64,000 nt of DNA from Locusta migratoria (taxonomy: Eukaryota; Arthropoda; Insecta; Orthoptera; Acrididae), in the NCBI GenBank assembly GCA_026315105.1, contig CM048744.1, positions 315,153,270 to 315,217,269 of the forward strand. Direction: 5' to 3'. The notes under the pieces were generated by a model, which saw nothing but the letters and a program-made list of their open reading frames with translations, was not told the DNA's origin and did no database searches. Of this stretch, positions 22,646 to 33,779 are shown piece after piece. The first letter of the stretch is position 1, and every line of letters starts with the position of its first letter. The position numbers and the translations under genes were made by a program.

Positions 22646-23283
22646 GTACTTGGGCTCCAACAAACATATCTGCATGAACGTTTGGTTACTGGATCTCTAC
22701 TTACACCTCAATGTGCTGGTGGGTGTCGTTTTTCTGCAAATCTCTGCAACCATGCTCTAGGTAGCACTGTAGATGTAATTGTAGACGCCATACGTAATGC
22801 AGATATCTTAACTATAACTTATATAATAATCATCGTACATGTTCGTAATTATCATCGCTATTATCATTATTATGAGTTTGTAACAACAGTATCTAACTTA
22901 TGCTCATACTTCTGTACCATAACATATACGAGAAAGCATGCAAATGATTCATCTTTTACACTAGTACCATCTTTACCAAGAAGGGTTCTTCGTAACTTCA
23001 TCTCAACTAATCACAATACATTAGCAGGATTTATTAGCAATCGCCGCCCCATCTGACGCTTCACCACACAAATAACATCCCAAAACGCAACTTCGGAGGC
23101 ACACTGCACCGTCCCTACTGGCGAACCGACAGGTCAAAGTGCAATGCGGCATGGCACACGCAGAGGCCTCTAACGGACGACTGCAGAGTTTTCAGATGTG
23201 GGAGTATCACTAGTGCAATAAGGGATCTTACATTATCTCTCATACGGTTTTGGTGTATCTGTGTTTGTTCGAGTCCAAGTACT
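22646..23283 (+). mobile_element. TIR-bearing repeat, copy 2 (unclassified)
   Basis: The left end gtacttgggctccaacaaac and the right end (complement gtacttggactcgaacaaac, at 23,264-23,283) form ~25-bp terminal inverted repeats. The body matches copy 1 at 10,010-10,758 in inverse orientation. A 142-codon plus-strand frame is open but lacks recognisable transposase motifs. It could be a MITE or a deleted DNA transposon. Confidence 0.65.
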
Positions 23284-23317
23284 TTGCTTGTTAGTGTAGA
23301 CTTTTGGTGTGCTTGTG

Positions 23318-23334
23318 TTTGTGTTTGTGTGTAT

Positions 23335-23377
<43 letters not shown>

Positions 23378-23412
23378 TGGGTGGGTGGGTGGGTGTGTGG
23401 GTGGGTGTGTAT
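23318..23412. repeat. GT/GGGT microsatellite
   Basis: A TG dinucleotide run passes into GTGGGTGGG units. Open frames across it are low-complexity artefacts. Confidence 0.9.
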
Positions 23413-23952
23413 TGAAAATTTAATAGTGTAGGTTGCTGTTAAGGAAAGAGACATACTTTTGTTTTTGTGTTGGATTTGCAAGATGTGACGTTTCTTTTGT
23501 TGGTATGGTGTTTACCTTGACGCCGGATGTATGCCTATTAATGACGTACACTACATTTTGTTTATTAGTGTTGAAATGTGGTCTTTTACGTTAAACTCAA
23601 ATGATAGGCCCACCTAGCAGTCGCAATAGAGACATTCAGTTGTGTATACAGGTGGTATGTAGCAGGTTGCTTGTGTTCCTGTTGTGATTAGTTTTCATCA
23701 GATCTGGGTATCAGTTTTGATTCATATGTTAATGCATTTTTGTTTTACGACACTGGCAGTCTGGAATTAAAACTACACAGAAATGAAACTGTATATATGA
23801 CCTTATTTTCAAATTGAGTATTGGGGGTGTAAAAACTTATTCAGTATTGTTTTAAGATATGTACTAGAGAACTAATATATTCTTTTTTATTGAATGTTTG
23901 TGTTATATTATTCAATTGCTTGTTGATATTACTTTGCTTCAGACAGTGGTAG

Positions 23953-24103
23953 AAATGTTTGTTTGCAATGTTTGCATAGCTTATGGGAGTTAACTACGGG
24001 GTCATCAGTCCCTAAACTTACAAACTAGTTATGAACTAGGTAATACTAAGGACAGCACAAATATCCATGCCCGAGGGGGGGATTCGAACCCCCGACCATA
24101 GTG
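23953..24103 (-). mobile_element. 5'-truncated tRNA-SINE with perfect 14-bp TSD
   Basis: Identical tcagacagtggtag flanks lie at 23,939-23,952 and 24,104-24,117. The copy ends in the middle of the tRNA-like part (cactatggtcgggggttcg on minus), so box A and the first half of the head were never copied. This is direct evidence of target-primed insertion with early stop of reverse transcription. Confidence 0.92.
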
Positions 24104-24429
24104 TCAGACAGTGGTAGTTCAATTACTCTTTTGATGAAACACGGAAATGCTGCCAACTTGTAGGACAGCTACTGTGTGACTAAAGGAGTTCGACACGATT
24201 CTCAGTAAGAGAAGCATACAAAAATAAGGTTAGACTTCATGGGAATTGTGAACAAATTTAGAGTTTAACTGAAAAGCAATATGAACGACTGTGTCCAGAC
24301 AATATGAAACTACTACGGCAAAATGGACAGCAGAAATCAAGTACTCACCTAATTATTTCAGTTACCATAGCAACAGTATGGCTGGGGGCTTACCATACAT
24401 TGAAGAACTTCAGTTGCTGAACTCTTAAG

Positions 24430-25412
24430 TTATGGTATATCGATCCAAATTTGCGACTTGATAGGGGATTTCCTGTCAGAGAGGACATAGTTCGTAGTAA
24501 TCGATGGTAACGCATTAACTAAAATAAAGGTGATATCGGGCGTTCCACAGAGTAATGTTATTGGACCTCTGCTGTTCCTTACTTACATAAAAGATTTAGG
24601 GGAAATTCTAAGTAGTTCCCTTAGGTTGTTTGCAGATGAAGATGAAGATTAAGATCAAAACAAACTGCAGAACGATCTCAATAAGATATCACTATGGTGT
24701 AAAAATTGGCAATTGACTCTAAATAATGAGAAGTGTGAAGTTATCCACACAAGAACGAAAAGAAATCCGTTAAACTTTCTTTAGAAGATAAATCAATCAA
24801 AAGTGAAGGCCGTAAACTCCACAAAATACCTAGGAATTACTATTACTTCAGACTTAAACTGGAAAGAACACTTAGATAATGTCGTGGGAAAGGCAAACCA
24901 GAGACTGCGTTTTATCGGCAGAACCCTTAAAAGCTGCATCAGAACTACAAAAGAAACTGCATACACTACATTTGTCCATCCTTTTTTCGTGTATTGCTGC
25001 CCAGTGTGGGAGCGTTATCAGGTGGGTTTGACGGAGGACATCGAAAGAGTCCAAAGAAGGGCAGCTCGTTTTGTATTGTCACGATACATGGGGGACAGCA
25101 TTTCGGAAATGATACAGGATCTGGGATAGGAATCATTACAACAACGGTGCTTATCACTGCGGCGTGAGCTACTTACGAAACTCCAATCGCCAGCACTCTC
25201 TTCCAAATGCGAAAATATATTGTTGACTCCCACTTACATAGGTAGAAATGATCATCAAAATAAAATACGAGAAATCGGAGCACGAAAGGAGAGATTCAGA
25301 TGTTCTTTCTTCCTGCGCACTATTCGAGAATGGAATGGGAGATTAGTATAATGGTGGTTCGATGAATCCTTTGCCAGGCACTTAAATGTGATTTGCAGAG
25401 TAATCCATGTAG
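24430..25412 (+). mobile_element. CR1-like LINE 3' fragment
   Basis: The plus strand encodes a decayed reverse transcriptase tail: SGVPQ-like block near 24,540, LFADE in place of FADD near 24,630, then NSTKYLGITIT, GKANQRLRFIGRT, KETAYTTFVHP and CPVWERYQVG, ending with REWNG and a 3' UTR (gccaggcacttaaatgtg). Several stops and frameshifts are present. Confidence 0.85.
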
Positions 25413-25602
25413 AATGGAAGCCAGTGCAAAGCCGCAAAGAAATCCTCCTTATTGTGTGGGCAGGAGGAAGTATCGGCGGACATACGTTCAGAATGGCACC
25501 TTGACGGCTCAGAGGTTATGAGATGAGATCCTGTGCCTACGTCAGTACCATAGGAGACAGGTTTCTTCTGGTAAACGCGCTTCCCCACAGAGCTGCACTT
25601 GT

Positions 25603-26902
25603 GGACAATAGTAGATTCCATTGCAAAGTGTCTCCAGAGCAGTGTTGCCACTATTTAAGTTCCAACCCTCTTTAAGGAAGTATGTAGTCAGCCGGACGGC
25701 TAGTCGTGGCGACTGGCTGCGCCGTTCTCACATGTCGGTGCCGGCGGCGGCATTTATCACCCATGGACAATAGTATATTCCATTGCACAGTGTCTCCAGA
25801 GCAGTGTTGCCACTATTTAAGTTCCAACCCTCGTTTAAGGAAGTATGTAGTCAGCCGGACGGCTAGTCGTGGTGCCTGGCTGCCCCGTTCTCACCTGTTG
25901 GTGCCGGCGGCGACATTTATCGCCATGGACATTAGTATATTCCATTGCACAGTGTCTCCAGAGCAGTGTTGCCACTATTTAAGTTCCAACCCTCGTTTAA
26001 GGAAGTATGTAGTCAGCCGGACGGCTAGTCGTGGCGCCTGACTGCGCCGTTCTCACATGTCGGTGCCGGCGGCGGCATTTATCGCCCATGGACAATAGTA
26101 GATTCCATTGCAAAGTGTCTCCAGAGCAGTGTTGCCACTATTTAAGTTCCAACCCTCGTTTAAGGAAGTATGTAGTCAGCCGGACGGCTAGTCGTGGCGC
26201 CTGACTGCGCCGTTTTCACATGTCGGTGCCGGCGGCGGCATTTATCGCCCATGGACAATAGTAGATTCCATTGCAAAGTGTCTCCAGAGCAGTGTTGCCA
26301 CTATTTAAGTTCCAACCCTCTTTAAGGAAGTATGTAGTCAGCCGGACGGCTAGTCGTGGCGACTGGCTGCGCCGTTCTCACATGTCGGTGCCGGCGGCGG
26401 CATTTATCGCCCATGGACAATAGTATATTCCATTGCACAGTGTCTCCAGAGCAGTGTTGCCACTATTTAAGTTCCAACCCTCGTTTAAGGAAGTATGTAG
26501 TCAGCCGGACGGCTAGTCGTGGTGCCTGGCTGCCCCGTTCTCACCTGTTGGTGCCGGCGGCGACATTTATCGCCATGGACATTAGTATATTCCATTGCAC
26601 AGTGTCTCCAGAGCAGTGTTGCCACTATTTAAGTTCCAACCCTCGTTTAAGGAAGTATGTAGTCAGCCGGACGGCTAGTCGTGGCGCCTGACTGCGCCGT
26701 TCTCACATGTCGGTGCCGGCGGCGGCATTTATCGCCCATGGACAATAGTATATTCCATTGCACAGTGTCTCCAGAGCAGTGTTGCCACTAAGTTCCAACC
26801 CTTGTTTAAGAAAGTAAGTAGTCAGCCGGACGGCTTGTTGTTGCGCCTGGCTGCACTGTTCTATCCTGTCGCTGCCCACGGCGGCATTTATCGCCCATCA
26901 CC
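25603..26902 (+). repeat. Tandem satellite, eight ~162-bp units with higher-order duplication
   Basis: Units start at 25,603, 25,765, 25,927, 26,090, 26,253, 26,415, 26,577 and 26,740 (162 or 163 bp each). Units 1-3 and 5-7 are almost identical at a 650-bp distance, so a four-unit block was duplicated. Unit 8 is the most diverged and the array fades into GC-rich DNA. Because 162 is a multiple of three, open frames span two units. I regard these as periodicity artefacts. Confidence 0.95.
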
Positions 26903-27267
26903 TGCCTCCCACCCTCTGGTAATTACGGCTAAATATTTAAGCGGCCGCCTACGAGCCGCCTCGCCGCTTTGTCAGCTGCCAGCCGCGCGTGCTGCCGGCA
27001 AACAAGGCCGCCCATTCTAAACGCTTATAAATACCAGCTGGTGTACAGTAGAAGCCTAACAGCGCCCATCGCTTTGTGCTGCCGTGGCCCAGGCTGTGGA
27101 GAGCCAGCGCCCACTTCAGGGACTGGGATAGGCAGTGGTGTACCAAGCATTTCTTTATAGAGAGGGGAAGGGCGGCAAGATAAACTATTTACTGAATTGA
27201 TGAAATAAATCGCAACTTTCGATCTGTTATGGCATCACTGTACTAGATTTAGATGGAATAACGGTGA
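26903..27267. other. Unassigned, GC-rich
   Basis: This stretch continues from the satellite with ggcggcatttatcgcccat-like sequence, then unique GC-rich DNA to about 27,130. No gene seen. Confidence 0.45.
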
Positions 27268-27417
27268 ATTAAAATTTGTGCGCAGCCGCGATTCGAACCC
27301 GGGATCTCCTGCTTCCTAGGCAGATGCGTTGACCACTCCGCCGCCGAGGAAGGAGACAGTGACCAGCCCGACTGCAAAGGACTCTTCCCTGCACGTCTCC
27401 CGCCACACACAAATCTC
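27268..27417 (-). mobile_element. tRNA-derived SINE (family D)
   Basis: On the minus strand, cggagtggtcaacgcatctg (box A region) and cccgggttcgaatcgcgg (box B) give a tRNA-like head followed by cacaaatttt. It is interrupted on the right by the family A SINE at 27,418-27,603. Confidence 0.7.
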
Positions 27418-27603
27418 TAATATTCAAATGTTTCTAGAGCTTATGGGACTTAACTGCGGGGTCATCAGTCCCTAAGCTTAGAAACTACTTATGAACTAGC
27501 TAATACTAACGACGGCCTGAGGGGGGATTTGAACCCCCGACCGTAGTGGCCGTGCAGACCGTGACTGGAGCGCCTCAGTCCCCTCGGCCACCGCGGCTGG
27601 CCC
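27418..27603 (-). mobile_element. tRNA-derived SINE (family A) with 8-bp TSD
   Basis: caaatctc occurs at 27,410-27,417 and 27,604-27,611. The copy lacks the ~18 bp between box B and the GCCGTCNTTAG block, a small internal deletion. Confidence 0.85.
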
Positions 27604-27883
27604 CAAATCTCCATTCACAACACTGTATCTTTCCTATTACCTCACTTTGGTATTCCATCTAAACCTAGTACAGTGAAGCCATAACTGATCGCAAGTTGCG
27701 ATTCATTTCATTGAGTGAACGCTGCGTCAAAAATACATAATTATTTACTGACTTTATCTTTCACAGTGGTGTTTCGAGGACTTTGGTCTGGGGGAGGGTG
27801 CGAGGTCATGGCACATTCATTTAGTATTTAGCCGAGGTGATCCCGTTTTCTAAAAACTAAAATAAAATAATACTAATAATAAC

Positions 27884-27888
<5 letters not shown>

Positions 27889-27945
<57 letters not shown>
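27889..27945. repeat. (TA)n microsatellite
   Basis: About 28 uninterrupted AT dinucleotides. No element end is recognised beside it. Confidence 0.95.
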
Positions 27946-27947
<2 letters not shown>

Positions 27948-29314
27948 TGGGAAAGATACGCTTACAAGAGCAGAGGACAGAATAAAATAGGCTTCAGTCA
28001 AAGGTTAAAATGGCTGCCATAAAAAATTTTTACTGATGGGGGAAGCGGGAGGGGGGGGGGGACAAAAACCCTGTCACGCACTTAAAATGTTTGATGAGTG
28101 TGAGGCGGGGGGGGGGGTAGCTGCCCCTCATGTATTTCCTGTTGATACACCATTGAGGATAGGGTGGCCAGACGTACCGTATAATACGGGATCGTCCCTT
28201 ACTTGGCCTGTGTCCCATTGTATTTAAGAGATCTCCTTATATTCTTCTACACTACCTGTTCGTAACATAAAGGCGCCTTACTGATTGGTATGATTCATAC
28301 CACGAATAATGTAACGTTCGTCAGTAAAAACGAAATACTGCTTTGCGGCAAATACAAAAACTAAATCTAACATTACTGTACCTTGATGCAATGAATGTGT
28401 AAACCGAATCGATGCAACAAACATTGAAAATTTTCATTTCCAGCGACAGACCGTCTAGTATGAACTAGCAAAGGCGTGTGAAAATAAAACACAAACGCTT
28501 ACATAAAATGAACAATCTGTGAATTTATGCAAGATTCGTAACCTAAACAGGTTATTTTTTAACGTGAATGATGTTAAAGGATACAGTAAAGTTTCGAACA
28601 CAGTAAGAAGTTGTACTGTGTTATTTACTACAAACACACACGAACGATCACTGTACATAAGAGGTTGCAAAGAGACTAGTCCTGTAAGGTCTCCATATTA
28701 CAGTAGTTTGTTTACAAAAAGCAGCACAGTTCGCTAGAATATACAACAAGAACGTTCCTATCTTCGGTTAACATATATACATAGTTTAGCACAAGAGTGC
28801 TCCAGAGGCTATTTTTGAGCAGACAAATGTTAGTCATAAGCTTACCAGATGACGCTTCAAATATACAAGATGTTAACTTTTATCACGTACTAACCTAAAT
28901 AATACTGTACCTCATCATAGTCTCACATAATTCACATTACAGTCATTAATACCAGTTTTATGCAGTGTTGATACAAGGGATGTAATTTTCACCGTATCAC
29001 ATTTGAAACTGATATTTAAGTAGATCGAAACTATTAACGTGACTTGAAGTATTAAAACACTTATAGAGAGTGTGGCTTGACTACAATATGGTGTTAACTT
29101 TTCTCTTGTATAAAATAATGTTCAAAGGTAACTGAAGATAAAAATATTTATTACACGAGGATTTTAATACACATTTTCTTTTGTTTGCTCATAGATAGCA
29201 GTCTTCCCGTATGTCAAACACTGGAATGTTTTCCACTAAAATTAGGATCCATGTAAACAATTAGCGTTACATCTTTCGTCGGCGTTACAATTATTAAACT
29301 ACTGTTACGGAGGT
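27946..29314. other. Unassigned
   Basis: Two short G runs occur at 28,051-28,063 and 28,107-28,117. The segment near 28,160-28,220 (ccgtataatacgggatcg) is a small imperfect palindrome. No gene or known element is identified. Confidence 0.45.
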
Positions 29315-29484
29315 CGAAAGGTCCAAAAGGTACCGCCGGGTTGCCGTGTCATCCTCGCCCAAAACGTCTACGAATGCGGTACGAAGGGGGACGAGATCAG
29401 TATCCCATACTTCAAGCCGTTGTGACGGATACCCGGACGTTGACACATCCAAGTGGTATCCGAGCGCGGTAGTGCTTAGCTTTG
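29315..29484 (-). mobile_element. 5S-rRNA-like SINE fragment
   Basis: On the minus strand, 29,484-29,443 reads ctaagcactaccgcgctcgg then accacttggatg, matching the internal promoter region of 5S rRNA (TTAAGC...CGGGCGCGGT...ACTTGGATGGG). The following ~130 bp resemble the body of a repeat I have seen joined to 5S-like heads in orthopterans. The 5S part is truncated at its 5' end, so it is a SINE3-type relic rather than a 5S gene. Confidence 0.5.
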
Positions 29485-30010
29485 TTGATATAATGCGGCA
29501 CGGCTGACATCTAATTCTCCAAGTAATAATGAGAACAGAATTAAAAACAATGAATGCATTATATTTCAGCACGTCTTCGTTCTTGTTGAATCACTAAATA
29601 AGAAATCTCAGATTTCTACCTGCCGCTGTTAGCAATAAGGCCGGGAGAAGCGTGCATCTATCACCCTTAAAATATGCAACAGAACTACAAAAGAAACTGC
29701 GTACACTACGCATGTGCGTCCTTTTATGGAATATTTCTGCCCAGTGTGGGATCCTTATCAGGTGGGTTTGACGGAGGACATCGAAAGAGTCCAAAGAAGG
29801 GCAGCTCGTTTCGTATTGTCACGATACAGGGGAGACAGCTTTACGGAAATGATACAGGATCTGAGATGGGAATCATTGCAACAACGGCACTTATCGCTGC
29901 GGCGTGGGCTGCTTACGAAACTACAATCGCTAACATTCTCCTCCGAATGCGAAAATATATTGTTGACTCCCACTTACATAGGTAGAAATGATCATCAGAA
30001 TAAAATACGA

Positions 30011-30202
30011 CTGGCTGCGGTGGCCGAGGGGACTGAGGCGCTCCAGTCACGGTCTGCACGGCCACTATGGTCGGGGGTTCGAATACCCCCTCGGGCATGG
30101 ATATTTGTGCCGTCCTTAGTATAAGGTAGTTGATAAGTAGTTTGTAAGTTTAAGGACTCATGACCACGTAGTTAAGTCCCATAAGCTTAACAAACATTTG
30201 AA
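30011..30202 (+). mobile_element. tRNA-derived SINE (family A), first of two in tandem
   Basis: It lies inside one 13-bp target duplication (gaataaaatacga, 29,998-30,010 and 30,409-30,421) together with the next unit. The head starts ctggctgcggtggccgagg; box B reads gttcgaatacccc (one substitution). Confidence 0.93.
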
Positions 30203-30408
30203 GCCGGCCGCGGTGGCCGAGGGGACTGAGGCGCTTCAGTCACGGTCTGCACGGACACTACGGTCGGGGGTTCGAATCCCCCCTCTGGCATGGATATTTG
30301 TGCCGTTCTTAGGATAAGTTAGTTGATAAGTAGTTTGTACGTTTAGGTACTGATAACCCCGTAGTTGGGTCCCATAAGCTTAACAAAAATTTGAACATTT
30401 GAAAATTT
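30203..30408 (+). mobile_element. tRNA-derived SINE (family A), second of two in tandem
   Basis: It begins gccggccgcggtggccgagg immediately after the first unit's aacatttgaa tail. No separate target duplication lies between the units, so this is either a dimeric insertion or a second copy landing in the first one's tail. Confidence 0.93.
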
Positions 30409-30572
30409 GAATAAAATACGAGAAATCAAAGCCCGAACGGAGAGATTCAGGTGTTCTTTCTTTCCGCGCTATTCGAGAATGGAATGGGAGATAAAATAAT
30501 ATAACGGTGGTTCGATGAACCCTCTGCCAGGCACTTAAATGTGATTTGCAGAGTATCCCATGTAAATATAGA

Positions 30573-31144
30573 TATCGCCGTCATAACAATGATCTGATGA
30601 AGCGCGAAACTTACTGAATACTGGCGGAATCGGTATCTGGTCGTCCGTCCTCCTTGCACCAGAATTACCACAACGTTCGCGAACCGAAACAGTGGCAGAG
30701 ACATTGGTTCACACTACGCAAACGCCGGCAATAGAAGCCGCGCGCTCTGAACACATCGGTTAGCGGGGAATCAATGCGGCAGTTTATTTGACGGGCTGCC
30801 GGCAGCTTCCGCGGTGGCGTAGACACAGCGGGCGATTGAAAGCGCGGACACTCCATAAAGCGCGTCGTTCCATTACGGGTGGCACACACGGCTGATGAAT
30901 GCCGTGTTTGCCGACTGCCGGACGCCGCCACCGAGCCCACAATAAATACAGGAAGCGGCCCACGCCGACGCCCATTGTCGCGTGTGGCGCCGAGGGCCGG
31001 TCCACGGATTATGCCTCCGGGGACCCTCTTAGCGACCCGCTGTCTGCTTGCTGGGCATTCACACCGTCGAGACGTGCTGTTGTAATGCTGACACTGATAT
31101 TTTTTTGCATTGACAGTCACCCTATTCATGACAGTGACCTGCAA
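30573..31144. other. Unassigned; GC-rich island 30,690-31,030
   Basis: A CpG-rich block with long overlapping frames on both strands (up to 166 codons on minus). None shows a domain motif, and the frames mirror each other as expected from composition. It may be a unique regulatory island. Confidence 0.45.
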
Positions 31145-31581
31145 TCTGCATCTCCATCTACACATGGAAGACTAAAAATCATATATAAGTGCCTGGCAGA
31201 GGGTTCAACGAACCACCTTCGTATGAGTGGGTACCCAAGAAATTACAGAACCATAAGTCATGGTTGCAAAATTTTAACATTAATTATTTACAGAATGATT
31301 TAATGATTTCCACCTCAAATTGTACAATATTTCCGTGACGTTTTCCCCCCTGTAACGTGATAAAACAAAACGAGCAGTCTTTCTCTGGACCTTCTCAATG
31401 TCTTCCGTCACTCCCACCTGGTGAGGGTCCCACACTGGGCAACAGTACTCCAGGAGATGGCGCAAAAGTATGATGTAGGCAGTCTCTTTGGTGGAGCTGT
31501 TGCATCTTCGAAGCGTTCTCCCAATGAAACGTAACCTTTGCTTCGCTTTCCCCACAATATTTTCTACATGTTCCCTCCAGT

Positions 31582-31853
31582 GCGCCTCGGTCACACAGTG
31601 GAAGTGTGTCGAGCTACACATCCAAAGTCGCGGGTTCGATCCCCGTCAGGTGCTGGGATTTTTATCTGTCACTTTCCACTTCTTTCACATCTTGCAGTAT
31701 TGCTCATGTGAAAAATACCGAGAAGCACCCCTATAACTGGCTGGGTAAGTCAGTTCGAAGGTCGGAGGAAGGCAACGGCATACCACCTCCAAATAGGACC
31801 ATGCCTAGTAAAACTTGGGGTGTTCAAACCAATCTTCGGATTATTGACTGACT
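31582..31853 (+). mobile_element. tRNA-derived SINE (second superfamily) with 7-bp TSD
   Basis: ctccagt occurs at 31,575-31,581 and 31,854-31,860. The tRNA-like head contains gcgggttcgatccccgtcag (box B). The body has the block ctgtcactttccacttcttt and a tail aaaccaatcttcggattatt. A second copy is at 35,716-36,022. Confidence 0.85.
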
Positions 31854-32122
31854 CTCCAGTCTAAGTTGTTCGTAATTGTAACTCCTAGGTATTTGGTAGA
31901 ATTTACAACCTTAAGGTTTGACTGATTCATCGTGTAATTGAAGTTCAGCGGATTTCTTAGGACCATGCCTAGTAAAACTTGGGGTGTTCAAACCAATCTT
32001 CGGATTATTGACTGACTCTCCAGTCTAAGTTGTTCGTAATTGTAACTCCTAGGTATTTGGTAGAATTTACAACCTTAAGGTTTGACTGATTCATCGTGTA
32101 ATTGAAGTTCAGCGGATTTCTT
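31795..32122. repeat. Perfect 164-bp tandem duplication
   Basis: Positions 31,795-31,958 and 31,959-32,122 are identical base for base. Each unit holds the last ~60 bp of the SINE plus ~100 bp of the LINE, so the duplication is younger than the SINE insertion. Confidence 0.97.
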
Positions 32123-33015
32123 TTAGTGGTCATGTGTATTACTTCACAATTTTCATTATTTAGAGTTAATTGCCAATTTTCGCTCCATGTAGAAATCTTG
32201 TCTAAATCGCTTTGCACTTGCTTTTAATCCTCTGTTGACTTCACTAACCGATAAATGACAGCATCATCCGCGAACAGTCTAAGGGAGCCCTAAATCTTTT
32301 ATAAAGGAAGAGGAGGAGACCTATAACGCTTCCCTGGGGAACGCCAGATATCACTTCTACTTTACTCGAAGACAGCGTCAATTACTACGAACTGTGTCCA
32401 TTATGATAGGAAATCGTGAATCAAATCGCACAATTGGGGCGACATTCCATAAGCACGCAATTTCACTAGAAGCCACTTGTGAGGTACAGTGTCAAAAGCC
32501 TTCTGGAAATCCAGAAATATTGAATCGATTTGAGATCCCTTGTCGATGGCACTTATCACTTCTTGTGAATAAAGGGCAAGCTGTGTTTCGCAAGAGCGAT
32601 ACTTTGTGAATCAGTGTTGACTATTGGTTAATAATTCGTTCTCTTCGAGGTAGTTCATAATGTTCGAATAAAGTATATGTTCCAAAACCCTACTGCAAAT
32701 CGACGTCAATGAGATGGGCCTGTAATGTTGGAAATCAATCCTATTGGAGTGACTTCGGCAACTTTACAGTCATTGGGTTTGTATTTGTCGCTGAGTGATC
32801 GGTTGTATATGATAGCTAAGTATGGAGCTATTGCATCAGCATACTCTGAGAGGAATCTAGTTGATATAAAATTTGGTCCGGAAGATTTGTTTTTGTTTAG
32901 TTACTTAAGTTATTTTACTACTCCAGGAATACCTACTTGTAAATTTCGCATGCTGACAGCTGTTCTTTGTTTGAATTCTGGAGTGTTCACCTCGTCTTTT
33001 ATATTTTTATGCCTT

Positions 33016-33779
33016 TATGGTTTAGTCTAAAGAGAAAAATTACGAGGGGGAGTTGAAAAATGACTTTCCCTTTCGGCTATGTACAGAGGAAACTTATATT
33101 CCAACTCCTCCTCGTAACTAAGGGTTCAATTCAGAAACCGATGTCATATAATGCAAACCTCGAACACTTCGATCTCGTCATTTCTTGACAGGATAGAGAT
33201 AAGCGAGCTGTCCAGTTATAAATAATAATTAATAATAATAATAATATCGATTGAGAAGATCTCCAGATAACTTTGAAAAGACGCGAAACTAGCAATCACA
33301 TTTTATAAATATTATCGTGTTCGTGGCTAGCACAGATTATTCAAAAAGTTTTCCTGTTTTAAATAAATATATATATACTTTCATCTTGACTAAACAAAAT
33401 GCAGTTACAATAAACTCGTTGTCACACACAACAATCAACTGGGCCGTAATTAAAAGGGAACGCAAGCTTGCACTTTGCAGATAACATTGACATACTAAGC
33501 ACACTGCCGAAAAAACTTAGGTGAAGACTGTGAATAATACACAATATCTACATGAAACTGCCATTCGTAGCAGATTTTCTGAGATTTCTAGTGCCCTAAA
33601 TTACCGTCTAGTAAATATCAGTGCGGCCAGTGTTAGTATCAATAAAATGCTCTAGCATATGCAGCCACCAATGGCAAGGAAAATACATAAACAATATAAA
33701 GTACATGAAATGACATTTACACATCAACAACTCAAGCAGTGCCGGGGCTGTTAATCCACACTGCAACACTCATAAGCCG
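33016..33779. other. Unassigned; small hairpin 33,040-33,117
   Basis: ttacgagggggagttg at 33,040 is complementary (one mismatch) to caactcctcctcgtaa ending at 33,117, a possible miniature fold-back. The rest is AT-rich without recognised content. Confidence 0.5.

Larger units (their letters stand above)
29672..30572 (+). mobile_element. CR1-like LINE 3' fragment, interrupted
   Basis: It starts abruptly at the KETAYTTHVRP segment and encodes CPVWDPYQVGLTEDIERVQR, then FVLSRYRGDSFTEM and NILLTPTYIGR. After a 398-bp SINE insertion it continues with the RFRCSF-REWNG end and a 3' UTR to ~30,572. Same subfamily as 24,430-25,412. Confidence 0.88.
31145..33015 (-). mobile_element. CR1-like LINE fragment with RT domain
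   Basis: Minus-strand order: an upstream segment near 32,780 (KPNDCKVAEVTP), YRPISLTSICSRVLEHILYS near 32,700, LDFQKAFDTVPHK near 32,500, the ENWQLTLNNENCEVIHMTT segment near 32,150, then GKAKQRLRFIGRTLRRC near 31,520, ending near 31,145 with a catctacacat-type 3' terminus. It is split by a SINE (31,582-31,853), carries a 164-bp tandem duplication and has a deletion near 32,735. Inactive. Confidence 0.88.

Noticed and set aside
23233..23481. Thr/His-rich frame
   Set aside because: Translation of a GT/GGGT microsatellite.
25706..26691. Two identical 111-codon frames
   Set aside because: They arise because the 162-bp satellite unit is a multiple of three; they start at GTG and follow the unit period.
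25603..26902. CRISPR-like array
   Set aside because: Units are 162 bp with no short-repeat/variable-spacer structure; it is a eukaryotic satellite.
30665..31165. 166-codon minus-strand frame
   Set aside because: GC-rich island with overlapping frames on both strands and no recognisable domain.
31488..31851. Plus-strand frames over the SINE/LINE junction
   Set aside because: Antisense shadows of the LINE and read-through of the SINE.
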